Below, piece after piece: positions 8,904 through 16,663 of a stretch of 35,632 nt of DNA. The position numbers were made by a program, and so were the translations under genes. Within the stretch, counting starts at the first letter, position 1. The number at the start of each line of letters is the position of its first letter. The stretch covers positions 1 to 35,632 of the forward strand of contig NZ_JAAIJQ010000059.1 in assembly GCF_010820565.1 (NCBI RefSeq). The letters run 5' to 3'. This DNA is from Thiorhodococcus minor (GTDB lineage Bacteria > Pseudomonadota > Gammaproteobacteria > Chromatiales > Chromatiaceae). Below the pieces are notes generated by a model. The model did no database searches and had not been told where the DNA came from. It saw only the letters and a list, made by a program, of their open reading frames with translations.

Positions 8904-9302
8904 TCACTCATCCTTCGGCACATAGAGGAAGCTGTTGGCATCGGCGCTGACGTAGACGTAGTCGGCTTCCAATCTCAACGAGTTTGGACCGCAGACGTCG
9001 GCACAGAGCCCGCACCAGCAGCAACGTCCGTAGTCGATGCGCGGGATCAGGCCGCTGGCGTTCTTTGGATTCATGCCCTCCTCCGACAGCGGCTCGACCA
9101 TGTCGATCGCCTCGTTCATGCAGATATCCTGGCAGTTCCCACAGCCAACGCAGGTGCTGAGCGTGTTGACGTGAAAGCCGCGATAGCCGGTGACGTCCGG
9201 GCGGCGATCGACCGGATAGCTCAGCGTATGCGGCTGCTTGAAGCCCTGCTTCAGGGCAGTGAAGGGATGGATGACGCCCTTGACATCGAGATTCCAGGAC
9301 AT
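8904..9302 (-). CDS. NuoI-type ferredoxin subunit (MbxN-like), 2x[4Fe-4S]
   Basis: A 132-residue iron-sulfur subunit. Two CxxCxxCxxxC motifs are visible: C51, C54, C57, C61 and C94, C97, C100, C104, each able to hold a [4Fe-4S] cluster. This is the polyferredoxin that relays electrons between the electron donor and the B/J-type subunit. The N-terminal VKGVIHPFTALKQGFKQPHTLSYP matches the peripheral-arm NuoI/MbhN type, and it has no transmembrane anchor. The ATG at 9302 has GGAGG seven bases upstream; a longer frame reaching 9617 runs through repeats and is rejected. It is separated from the NuoD-like gene by 355 bases of repeats, unlike the overlapping genes upstream, so its expression may be partly uncoupled. 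Confidence 0.9.
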   Translation of the reverse strand: MSWNLDVKGVIHPFTALKQGFKQPHTLSYPVDRRPDVTGYRGFHVNTLSTCVGCGNCQDICMNEAIDMVEPLSEEGMNPKNASGLIPRIDYGRCCWCGLCADVCGPNSLRLEADYVYVSADANSFLYVPKDE

Positions 9303-9345
9303 GACTACGCCTCCGAGGGGCGATTGGGGGTGAGGGAAAATCCTA

Positions 9346-9372
9346 GGGTGGACAAGCGCAGCGCATTCCACC
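9346..9372. repeat. GGGTGGAC dispersed hairpin repeat, copy 2
   Basis: GGGTGGACAAGCGCAGCGC followed by ATTCCACC; an imperfect inverted repeat of the family described at 8831-8858. Confidence 0.75.
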
Positions 9373-9438
9373 AGCGCCGGAGCCGGAGCGGGGCTGAAGC
9401 ACGAGGGACAGTGAGACGGAAACGCATAAGCCAATGGC

Positions 9439-9511
9439 GTGGGAGCGCCGCCCCGGCGCGACTTGCTCCAATGTCGGAGGGGGCCTCGTCGCGGCGGGGC
9501 GCCGCTCCCAC
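9439..9511. repeat. 73-bp REP-like palindromic element, copy 2
   Basis: Arms 9439-9462 and 9488-9511 match copy 1 (3634-3706) almost base for base. The 25-base centre is similar but diverged. It lies between the NuoD- and NuoI-like genes. Confidence 0.85.
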
Positions 9512-9528
9512 CCAGGATGCGGATCGTG

Positions 9529-9555
9529 GGGTGGACAAGCGCAGCGCAGTCCACC
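9529..9555. repeat. GGGTGGAC dispersed hairpin repeat, copy 3
   Basis: GGGTGGACAAGCGCAGCGC followed by AGTCCACC. It is followed at 9574-9601 by an inverse copy, so the pair could form a larger hairpin. Confidence 0.75.
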
Positions 9556-9573
9556 AGCGGCGGCGCGGGGCCA

Positions 9574-9601
9574 GGTGGACTTAGCTCTCGCTCGTCCACC
9601 C
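9574..9601. repeat. GGGTGGAC dispersed hairpin repeat, inverse copy
   Basis: GGTGGACTTAGC followed by CTCGCTCGTCCACCC: the family element read from the other strand, facing copy 3. Confidence 0.75.
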
Positions 9602-9657
9602 GACGTCGGGCTGACACCGACCGATGGCGGCAGAGCCTTGACTGATGGAAGCGCTGC

Positions 9658-10761
9658 TCATCGCTCGATCTCCGGCGGGCAGATACCCAGCGAGTTCATG
9701 ATGAGCGCGACATCGGCGAGCTGGGCGCCTTCCAAGAGAGGCTCCAGCAGGGTGTAGGCATGGACGATGGATGGCCCGCGCACCTGTAGGCGCCGCAGGT
9801 GAGCCGTACCGTCGCCCGCCATGAAATAGCCGAAGGCCCCTCTGGCCGATTCGGACTGCACATAGGTCTCGCCCTTGGGCACCTTGAAATTGCGGTGCTT
9901 GGGCAGCTTGCACTGGAAGGGACCCTCGGGAAGCTGCTCGAGGACCTGGCGCAGGATGCGGATGCTCTGGTCCATCTCGGCGCGTCGCACCAGGGCGCGG
10001 GCATAGGCATCGCCGGCGGTCTGGGTCGGGATGTCGAAGTCGAGCCGGTCGTAGACCAGGTAGGGCGCGTCCTTGCGGACGTCGCGCGGGATGCCGCAGG
10101 CGCGAACGACAGGGCCGGCATAGCCATTGCGGATGCAGTCGTCGGCATCTACCACGCCCACGCCCTGCAGCCGCTTCTTGACGGCCGCGTTGTCGAAGAA
10201 GATGCGGTCGTACTCGGGCAGACGGCCCTCGAGCGTATCCAGCAGCCGGGTCAGATGCTCGGGCAGGTCCTCCGGGAGGTCGCGCTTCACGCCGCCCGGA
10301 TAGATGTACATGTGGTAGACGCGCCCGCCGGTGATGGCCTCGAAGAGGTCGAGGATGTAGTCGCGCTCGCCCACCGCCCACTGGGGGACGATCTCGTGGC
10401 CGATGGAGCCGCCCTGCCCGGCCAGCCAGAGCAGATGGGCCTGCAGGCGCGCCAGCTCCAGGATCATGACGCGAATGAACTGGGCGCGCTCGCTGACCTC
10501 GAGTCCCATCAGCTCCTCGACGCCGCGCGCGAAGTTCTCTTCGTTGGGGTCGGGCTCGGGCACGCAGATGCGGCAGACGATGGTGAAGGCCTGGATGACG
10601 GTGCGCCGCTCGATCAGCTTCTCGAAGCCGCGGTGCAGGTAGCCGACATGGGTCACGGCCTTGACGATGGTCTCGCCGTCCAGGTCCAGCTCCATGCTCA
10701 TGTTGCCGGTGACGCCGGGGTGCTGCGGACCGTGGAAGATCTTGATGGTGTCGCCGCTCAT
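9658..10761 (-). CDS. NuoD/NiFe-hydrogenase-like large subunit (MbxL-like), CxxE variant
   Basis: The 367-residue catalytic-type subunit of the complex. N-terminal IFHGPQHPGVTGNMSMELDLDGE and GYLHRGFEKLIERRT are shared by NuoD and group 4 hydrogenase large subunits. NiFe hydrogenases bind nickel through two CxxC motifs. Here the first reads CVPE (C66, E69) and the C-terminal one CPPE (C361, E364), so the second cysteine of each is glutamate. A NiFe site is therefore unlikely. The complex I quinone-head histidine in HPxTHG is also changed (HPGVTG), which argues against a quinone acceptor. This fits MBX/MBS-type enzymes that use ferredoxin with a non-hydrogen acceptor. It overlaps the NuoC-like gene by four bases (ATGA). 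Confidence 0.9.
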   Translation of the reverse strand: MSGDTIKIFHGPQHPGVTGNMSMELDLDGETIVKAVTHVGYLHRGFEKLIERRTVIQAFTIVCRICVPEPDPNEENFARGVEELMGLEVSERAQFIRVMILELARLQAHLLWLAGQGGSIGHEIVPQWAVGERDYILDLFEAITGGRVYHMYIYPGGVKRDLPEDLPEHLTRLLDTLEGRLPEYDRIFFDNAAVKKRLQGVGVVDADDCIRNGYAGPVVRACGIPRDVRKDAPYLVYDRLDFDIPTQTAGDAYARALVRRAEMDQSIRILRQVLEQLPEGPFQCKLPKHRNFKVPKGETYVQSESARGAFGYFMAGDGTAHLRRLQVRGPSIVHAYTLLEPLLEGAQLADVALIMNSLGICPPEIER

Positions 10762-11417
10762 GCGCTGCCCTCCCCGGACTCCGGCTTGGCGGCCTTCGGC
10801 CCGGGCTCCGGCTTGGCGACCTTTTCCGCCGGCGCAGGCTTGGGTGCGGCCCCCGCCTTCTGGGCCTGCTCCGCCTGCGCCGCCTTGGCGGCCTTCTTCG
10901 CCTCCTTCCGCTTGCGGATGGCTTCGCGCACGTCCTGGTTGTCCTCGCGGCCGGGGCGCATCTCGTAGGTGGCTTCGACGAACTTGAGGGTGTCGAACTC
11001 GCGCCGCATCGGCGGGATGTCGGTCCAGCCCTCGAGCATGAAGTCGACCAGGCTGGGGTGGCCCTCGATCGGGATGCCGAACATCTCGTGCAGCTCGCGC
11101 TCGAAGATCTCGGCCTGGGGCCAGAGCGGGATGGCGGTGGCGATGCCCTCGCCCTCGCGGCCGATGTGGATCTGGACACCCAGCGAGCGCTCGCGCTCGG
11201 CCGTCTCCAGCATGTAGGTCAGGCAGAAGACGCCGTCTTCCATCCAATCCGTGCAGGCGATGGTCTCCAGGGTGACGAAGCCGTGCTGGCGCTGCAGCTG
11301 ACCGAGCAGGGAAAAGAGCTGGGCCTTGGGCACGCGGACGAAGGCCTGATCCGGCCGCCTCTGGGTCTGCTCCAGGACCTCGAAGCCCGACAGCTTGGGC
11401 AGGAGGACGTCCAGCAT
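10758..11417 (-). CDS. NuoC-type 30-kDa subunit (MbxK-like) with charged tail
   Basis: A 219-residue subunit. Residues about 20-150 form the NuoC fold with the family signature PLWPQAEIFERELHEMFGIPIEG near residue 98 and a following DFMLEGW. The last 60 residues are a low-complexity tail rich in Ala, Lys, Pro and Glu (from about residue 165), absent from standard NuoC and probably a flexible linker or docking arm. The protein scaffolds the junction of the B- and D-type subunits in the hydrophilic arm. It overlaps the D-type gene by four bases and touches the B-type gene by one base, indicating translational coupling. Confidence 0.9.
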   Translation of the reverse strand: MLDVLLPKLSGFEVLEQTQRRPDQAFVRVPKAQLFSLLGQLQRQHGFVTLETIACTDWMEDGVFCLTYMLETAERERSLGVQIHIGREGEGIATAIPLWPQAEIFERELHEMFGIPIEGHPSLVDFMLEGWTDIPPMRREFDTLKFVEATYEMRPGREDNQDVREAIRKRKEAKKAAKAAQAEQAQKAGAAPKPAPAEKVAKPEPGPKAAKPESGEGSA

Positions 11418-12049
11418 CAGGCGACGCCCCCGGCGTGGTACCAGTCGTAGGTGTAGGCCGGTGGCATCTCCTCGCCCAACGCCTTGCGCTGGTTGGCCTT
11501 GTACCAGTCGATGTTCTCGCGGTACTGGTGATAGCCGGCCTTCCCGCCCTGCTTGATACGCTGCTGCAGGGCGACGAAGCCCTCGATCAGGGCCTCGGGC
11601 CGCGGCATGCAGCCGTTGACGTAGATGTCTATGGGGATGTAGCGGTCGACCTGCTTGACCGTGTTGTAGGAGTCCCAGTACATGCCGCCGTTGATGGTGC
11701 AGCTGCCCAGCCCGATGACGTACTTCGGCTCCTGCATCTGCTCGTAGCTGCGGATGACCCGGCGCAGCGTCTTGAGCGCGAGATAACCGCTGATGACGAG
11801 CACGTCCGCCTGGCGTGGCGTGGCCGCGCCGATGATGCCGAAGCGCTCGGCGTCGAAGCGGCTGGTCATGAGCGGGCGCATCTCGATGGCGCCGCAGCCC
11901 GTGCCATAGGCCAGGACGAAGAGGCTCCTCTGGCGCATCCAGGCGATCAGCTTGTCGAGCACCCCCTCCCGGACGGTCTCGGCATCACCAGGCACCTCCA
12001 GCATGGCCTGCTCGCATTGGAAGCCTTCACATTGGGTCTTGTGGTACAT
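11417..12049 (-). CDS. NuoB-type small subunit (MbxJ-like)
   Basis: A 210-residue subunit that carries the cluster next to the active site. Family blocks are clear: YGTGCGAIEM (C52), SPRQAD-like TPRQADVLVISG, VIGLGSCTINGGMYWD (C117) and DIYVNGCMPRPEALIEG (C147). NuoB normally has a tandem CC at the first position; here the second cysteine is Gly53, so only three canonical cysteines remain, with extra cysteines at residues 7 and 12. The cluster ligation may differ from N2 of complex I. The ATG at 12049 is coupled to the NuoH-like stop by a one-base overlap (TGATG). A longer frame upstream is only an overlap with that gene. Confidence 0.9.
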   Translation of the reverse strand: MYHKTQCEGFQCEQAMLEVPGDAETVREGVLDKLIAWMRQRSLFVLAYGTGCGAIEMRPLMTSRFDAERFGIIGAATPRQADVLVISGYLALKTLRRVIRSYEQMQEPKYVIGLGSCTINGGMYWDSYNTVKQVDRYIPIDIYVNGCMPRPEALIEGFVALQQRIKQGGKAGYHQYRENIDWYKANQRKALGEEMPPAYTYDWYHAGGVA

Positions 12050-12966
12050 CACGCACTCCAGGAGGGAAGCCAGACGGTCAGGATGACGGCCAGGACGCCG
12101 ATCCCCAGCGGGACCTTCCAGAAGAAGTCCACCGCCTGCTCGGTCTTGAGCCGGGGAAAGACCATGCTGATCGCCGTGGTCAGCAGGAAGAGGGAGAAGG
12201 CCTTGGCGATGAGGACCAGGACATTGCTGGCCCCGCCCAGGAAGAGATCGACCACCAGCACCAGCTTGGCGATGGACATCATCATGTTCTGGGTCATGAG
12301 CACGCCGAGCAGCCGGCCGCCGAACTCGACGCGCGGCCCGGCGTAGACCTCGACCGGCGCGCCCACCACGTCGAAGGGCGAGGCGTTCTGCGCGGCGATG
12401 AAGGGCAGCAGGATGACGACGAAGGCGACCGGGTTGGTCACGATGCCCCAATTCGCCAGACCGTCCTGCGCCGCCATGATGGCGTGCACCGAGCTCGTCT
12501 CGTGCTGCAGCATCACCAGCGCCAGCCCCAAGAAGAAAGGCACCTCCAGCCCCATGAGCCGGGTCAGGCCGCGGGTCACGCCCATGACGCCGAAGGGGTT
12601 GCCGCTCGAGCCCACCGCCAGTGCGTTGCCCAGCGGGCCGACCACCAGCAGGTAGATGATGAGGATGAGGTTGCCGTATTGGGAAAAGCCCTGGAGCCAA
12701 GTCGAGTCTTTGAGGAAGGGGACGAAGAGCACCGTGGTGAAGGCCCCTGCCATGATGATCATGGGGCCAAAGAAGAACATGGGACCGTGGCTCAGGGTCT
12801 CCGACTTGAAGAAGAACTTCATGTTGTCGAAGAAGTTCTGCCAGATGCTCGGTCCCCAGCGGCGCTGGATGCGCGCATTGAGCTGGCGGTAGAAGCCGTA
12901 GAAGAGAAAGCCCATGACATAGCTGACGCCGATCATGGCCAGCGAATCGACAACGGCGTGCATCAT
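12049..12966 (-). CDS. NuoH/HycD-type membrane subunit (MbxM-like)
   Basis: A 305-residue integral membrane protein with about eight transmembrane helices that anchors the peripheral arm. Seen: the first cytoplasmic loop YRQLNARIQRRWGPSIWQNFFDN, characteristic of NuoH and group 4 hydrogenase homologues, and the later loop AAQNASPFDVVGAPVEVYAGPRVEFGG, a variant of the conserved EAESEL/ELVAGY region. It couples electron transfer in the hydrophilic arm to ion movement in the Mrp-like arm. A GTG precedes two ATG codons; the ATG at 12966 is preferred because it overlaps the upstream stop codon (TGATG). Confidence 0.9.
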   Translation of the reverse strand: MMHAVVDSLAMIGVSYVMGFLFYGFYRQLNARIQRRWGPSIWQNFFDNMKFFFKSETLSHGPMFFFGPMIIMAGAFTTVLFVPFLKDSTWLQGFSQYGNLILIIYLLVVGPLGNALAVGSSGNPFGVMGVTRGLTRLMGLEVPFFLGLALVMLQHETSSVHAIMAAQDGLANWGIVTNPVAFVVILLPFIAAQNASPFDVVGAPVEVYAGPRVEFGGRLLGVLMTQNMMMSIAKLVLVVDLFLGGASNVLVLIAKAFSLFLLTTAISMVFPRLKTEQAVDFFWKVPLGIGVLAVILTVWLPSWSA

Positions 12967-14741
12967 CACAGCCCTCCCATCATTGCCCGAGCGGCGAGAC
13001 TCGCGGCAAGAACCACCACGGCGATCAGGATCCAGGCCTGGGGCCGGCCGACATAGAGGTTGCCCAGCAGCGCCGCGGCGGCACGCATCTGACCCGCCAG
13101 CCCCAGATAGAAGCCGCGTGTCCCCTGCCGCAGGATCCAGCCGACCAAGGGGATGCGGCGCAGCTCCCGACCCATGCCGGCACCATAGTGCAAGGGCGTG
13201 TCGGCGGTTGGGACCTCACCCGCAAAACTCAGATCGTAGGGGCTGCCGGCACGGCGCATGCGCCCGCGCAGCAGCAGAAAAAGCCCGGTGACGAGCACGA
13301 AGGCGATGCCGAAGACCAGCATGAGCACGACCCCGTCGTAGCCGCCATAGACCGTCGTTAGCTTCGCCCAGGACTCGGCCCCGATCGGCGCCATCTGCAG
13401 ACCGACCAGCACCGGATCGATCAGGACGTCGATGGCGAGCCCCGGAAAGAGCCCGAAGAGCACCAGCAGACCCATGAGGATCACCTGAGGCACCAGGTAT
13501 GGCCAGGGCGCCTCGCGCGCCTCCTTCGCCCCGGGCGAATTGGCGTGACCCAGGAAGGGCGCATAGATCAGCTTGTAGCAGTAGATGAAGGCCGCCGTGC
13601 TGGCCAGGATCATGGCCGCGAGCAGCAGTAGCCAGCGGGCATCGACCAGCGAGACGAAGACCAGGTACTTGGCGGCGAAGCCCGGCAGCGGCGGCATCCC
13701 GGCCAGCCCGATGATGCCGATGAGCACCCCGAAGAAGGAGATGGGCATGCGCTCGATCAGCCGCCCGAGATCCTTGAACTGGCGCTGCCCGGTCTGCAGC
13801 ACGATCCCGGCGACACTGATGAAGAGCAACACCTTGACCAGGGTGTGCACCAGCGCGAGATAGAGCGCCCCGGCGATGGCCAGCGAGCTGCCGACGCCGA
13901 CCGCCGTGGTGATGTAGCCGACCTGCGCGATGGAGGAATAGGCCAGCAGGCGCTTCATGTCCTCCTGCGAGATCGCCTTGAAGGTGGCGACGACGGAGGT
14001 GATGACGCCGACCCAGGCCAGCAGATAGCCGAAGGCCGGCCCGTTCAGGAAGCGGCCGGCGAAACTCGCCAAGGCATCCGGGAAGAGGGTCGGCAGCAAG
14101 ATCAGACCATAGACGCCCATCTTGGAGACCGACCCCGAGAGGAAGGCGCTGAAGGCGTCAGGCGCCTGGTCGTAGCTGCTCGGGATCCAGATGTGCAGCG
14201 GCAGGGTGCCGACCTTGATGAGGAAGGCGAGCCCGAAGAGGGCCAGCAGCGTGAGCGCCTGCGGCAGGCTCGGCTCGGCGAGCGAGCGGATCGCGAAGTC
14301 CCCGGTCAGGCTGAAGAAGACCAGGATCCCGGCCAGCAGCAGGAAGGCCGAGGCCAGATTGAAGAGGATGAAGGACTGGGAGGTCTCCATATCCGCGCGC
14401 GACGAGCGCAGCAGGAGCAGGTAGCTGCTCCAGGTCATGACCTCCCAACCGACGAAGAAGCTGACGAAATCACCCGCGAGCAGCAGGAGCTGCATCCCCA
14501 GCAGCAAGAGCACATAGAGCACCAGGGACGGCCAATCGCAGGGCCTTCTCAGCATCGGCAGGGCGACCAGGGGCGCCGCCAGGGCCAGGAGCGTGAGAAA
14601 GAAACCGGCCAAGGGGGTCAGCGTCAAATGGAGCCGGATACCATCGATCAGAGCCCAGGACAGACTTCCGTCCCAGGTCACCAGCAATAGCGTCGGACTC
14701 AGCGAAACGACGAAAAACAGCAGACGAAGCATCGCGCTCAT
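12966..14741 (-). CDS. Second MrpD/NuoL-type antiporter subunit (MbxH'-like)
   Basis: A 591-residue membrane protein of the proton-conducting antiporter family. Key charged residues are present: E100 in the fifth helix (FVGWEVMTWSSYLL), K176 in helix 7 (LAFLIKVGTLPLHIWIP) and K207 (GSVSKMGVYG), with AFSAFLSG between them. The C-terminal part beyond about residue 480 extends past a normal MrpD and ends in another hydrophobic helix; an extended C-terminus is also known in NuoL-type subunits, where it forms a lateral helix. Having two MrpD-type subunits (H and H') is a mark of MBX/MBS rather than MBH complexes. Four-base overlap with the preceding gene. Confidence 0.9.
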   Translation of the reverse strand: MSAMLRLLFFVVSLSPTLLLVTWDGSLSWALIDGIRLHLTLTPLAGFFLTLLALAAPLVALPMLRRPCDWPSLVLYVLLLLGMQLLLLAGDFVSFFVGWEVMTWSSYLLLLRSSRADMETSQSFILFNLASAFLLLAGILVFFSLTGDFAIRSLAEPSLPQALTLLALFGLAFLIKVGTLPLHIWIPSSYDQAPDAFSAFLSGSVSKMGVYGLILLPTLFPDALASFAGRFLNGPAFGYLLAWVGVITSVVATFKAISQEDMKRLLAYSSIAQVGYITTAVGVGSSLAIAGALYLALVHTLVKVLLFISVAGIVLQTGQRQFKDLGRLIERMPISFFGVLIGIIGLAGMPPLPGFAAKYLVFVSLVDARWLLLLAAMILASTAAFIYCYKLIYAPFLGHANSPGAKEAREAPWPYLVPQVILMGLLVLFGLFPGLAIDVLIDPVLVGLQMAPIGAESWAKLTTVYGGYDGVVLMLVFGIAFVLVTGLFLLLRGRMRRAGSPYDLSFAGEVPTADTPLHYGAGMGRELRRIPLVGWILRQGTRGFYLGLAGQMRAAAALLGNLYVGRPQAWILIAVVVLAASLAARAMMGGL

Positions 14742-16213
14742 GACCCAGCCCCCAGCACTGCACTCAAAGCCGCACCCCGATCCAACAGGGTCTGGGCGCC
14801 TTCGATGAAGAGGTCGTCGACCAGGAAGGGTGCGACGCCGAGCAAGATGATGAGCCCAGCGGCCACGCCCATGGGCACGTAGGCCATGCGCTCCACCGGC
14901 GCGGCTGCCTTGAGGTCGCCATTGGGGTCATAGAGCACCTTGATCCAGCGGAAGTAATACCCTGCCTCGATGAGGGCTGCGAGCAGGATGAGGGCGACCG
15001 GCCAGAAGACGCCTGCCTCGGCAAAGCCTTTGAGGATCCAGAGCTTGCTCGCGAAGCCGCTGAGCGGCGGCAGCCCCATGACGGCGAGCGCACCCAGCAC
15101 GAACAAGGCTGCAGCCAAGGGCCTGGCCCGCCCGGCACCGGCCAGGTCCGCGAGCCGCGCCGAGACGAAGCTGCGCAGCAAGACCGCGGCCGTCAGGAAG
15201 AGCAGCAGCTTGACCAGGGTGTGATTGACCATGTGGAAGAGACCGCCGGCCGTGGTCGCCTGCATCCCGAAGCCCAGCGCCAGCGTAATGAGACCGATCT
15301 GCCCGAGCGACGAGTAGGCCAGCATGCGGCGCATGTCCTCCTGGCGCAGTGCGACCACCTCGGCAATCAGCATGGTAGTCGCCCCCAGCCCCATGAGCCA
15401 AAGGCCCGCGACTTGTGGGTCCGCCAGCAGCAGAAACACCAGGTGGAAGAGCACGAAGAGGAAGGCCTTGACCAGCAGCCCCGAGAAGAGGCCCGCCAGG
15501 ACCGGATGACTGCCCTGGTAGACGTCCGGCACCCAGAAGTTGAAGGGGAAGAGCTCGGCCTTGATCCCCAGCCCGACCAGCATCAGCAGCCCGATGAGGA
15601 GCTGCATGGGCGCGGGAATCCCGCCGAAGCGAGCCGCCACCGCGGCCATATTGAGCTGACCCGTCTGCAGATAGATCAGGACGACCGAAAAGAGGAAGAA
15701 GACGGCGGCCACCGAGCCGATGATGAGGTACTTGAGCCCGGCCTCGAGCGCGGAGGCATCCCGCCGCAGGGCGCTCAGCGCATAGGCACTGACCCCGGCG
15801 ATCTCGAGGAAGACGTAGAGATTGAAGAGATCGCCCGTCAGCACCATGCCGTTGCATCCGGCGATCAGGAGCAGCAGGAAGACGAAGGCACGACGATCGC
15901 GCAGATAGGGCTCGGCGTCGCTCAGCCAAATGAAGGCAGTCGCCAAGAGTCCCGCGAGGCTGATGAGCGCAACCAGGATCCAGGATGCGCTATCCAGCTG
16001 CAGATGGATCCCCAGCGGCGGCGCGATGACGATGGTCTCCAGCAGCGGCCCCGTCCGCACCTCCGGCAAGAGCACGAAGGCCAAGAGCAGCAGCAGGGCC
16101 GGCGTCCCGACCAGCAGGGGCATCAGCAGCCGGTAACGGACCCACAGCGGCGACGCGAAGGCCAGCAGCAGCGGCAGCGCGACGAACCAGACAGGCGTGA
16201 GCGGCAGGGTCAT
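14738..16213 (-). CDS. mrpD: MrpD-type antiporter subunit (MbxH-like)
   Basis: A 491-residue protein with about 14 transmembrane helices. Conserved ion-path residues are visible: E137 (LFNLYVFLEIAGVSAYAL), K218 in helix 7 (LVGLGIKAELFPFNFWVPDVYQG) and K249 in helix 8 (GLLVKAFLF). The length and wording are those of MrpD/MnhD. It moves H+ or Na+ across the inner membrane and in the MBX-like assembly sits between MrpC and the H' subunit. Overlaps with the genes on both sides indicate one transcript. Confidence 0.92.
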   Translation of the reverse strand: MTLPLTPVWFVALPLLLAFASPLWVRYRLLMPLLVGTPALLLLLAFVLLPEVRTGPLLETIVIAPPLGIHLQLDSASWILVALISLAGLLATAFIWLSDAEPYLRDRRAFVFLLLLIAGCNGMVLTGDLFNLYVFLEIAGVSAYALSALRRDASALEAGLKYLIIGSVAAVFFLFSVVLIYLQTGQLNMAAVAARFGGIPAPMQLLIGLLMLVGLGIKAELFPFNFWVPDVYQGSHPVLAGLFSGLLVKAFLFVLFHLVFLLLADPQVAGLWLMGLGATTMLIAEVVALRQEDMRRMLAYSSLGQIGLITLALGFGMQATTAGGLFHMVNHTLVKLLLFLTAAVLLRSFVSARLADLAGAGRARPLAAALFVLGALAVMGLPPLSGFASKLWILKGFAEAGVFWPVALILLAALIEAGYYFRWIKVLYDPNGDLKAAAPVERMAYVPMGVAAGLIILLGVAPFLVDDLFIEGAQTLLDRGAALSAVLGAGS

Positions 16214-16593
16214 CAGAGCTCCTTCAGCTCGGTCATGCGGGCGATGTCCGCCTTGCCGGTCAGGCGGTGGTATTGGACGGCCAGGCTCACGCCCAGCGCC
16301 AGCACCGCCAGGCCGATGACGATGGCCGTCAGCGTCAGTGCCTGGGGCACGGGATCGGCCATGCCGGCGAATTCGGTCAGGCCGTCGGAGAGGATGGGCG
16401 CGGTCTCGCCCGGCGAGGTCGCAAGCCCGACGAACAGGAGATAAACCGACAGCTCCATCACCGCGATGCTGATCAGCACCTTCAGCAGATGACGCTTGGC
16501 CAGCAGGCCGTAGAGGCCGATGAAGAACAGGGTCAGGGTCCCCAGGACGTAGATGCCATGGAGAATCTTGGGGTCATCCAGGAAGGCCAACAT
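16213..16593 (-). CDS. mrpC: Na+/H+ antiporter subunit C (MrpC/NuoK-like)
   Basis: A 126-residue protein with three transmembrane helices. Family features: an N-terminal YVLGTLTLFFIGLYGLLAKRHLLKVLI, a helix with the NuoK-type glutamate (IAVMELSVYLLFV), and DPVPQALTLTAIVIGLAVLALG, the MrpC hallmark. Homologous to NuoK of complex I. The start codon at 16593 is separated from the MrpB-like stop by a 70-base gap that holds a CTGGAGG-type repeat, the only loose junction in the membrane half of the operon. Confidence 0.92.
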   Translation of the reverse strand: MLAFLDDPKILHGIYVLGTLTLFFIGLYGLLAKRHLLKVLISIAVMELSVYLLFVGLATSPGETAPILSDGLTEFAGMADPVPQALTLTAIVIGLAVLALGVSLAVQYHRLTGKADIARMTELKEL

Positions 16594-16663
16594 CGCCTAC
16601 AACTCCTCACAACGAAAGCGGCCAACTACCAGCCGCCGACTTCCAGCGGCTGCGGACCGCGAA

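Larger units (their letters stand above)
9303..9657. other. Repeat-filled gap inside the MBX-like cluster
   Basis: There is no credible gene in these 355 bases. They hold one 73-bp REP-like element (9439-9511) and three GGGTGGAC hairpins (9346-9372, 9529-9555 and an inverse copy at 9574-9601). The insertion splits an otherwise tightly overlapping operon between the NuoD-like and NuoI-like genes. Confidence 0.8.

Noticed and set aside
9303-9617. N-terminal extension of the NuoI-type gene
   Set aside because: The extra residues are translated repeats (REP and GGGTGGAC elements), and a good GGAGG precedes the internal ATG at 9302.
9658-10761. Annotation as a NiFe hydrogenase or as true complex I NuoD
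   Set aside because: Both CxxC motifs lack their second cysteine, and the quinone-binding HPxTHG histidine is missing.
9581-11179. A 532-residue minus-strand frame
   Set aside because: Runs out of frame through the NuoC- and NuoD-like genes and is mostly Arg, Pro and Ser.
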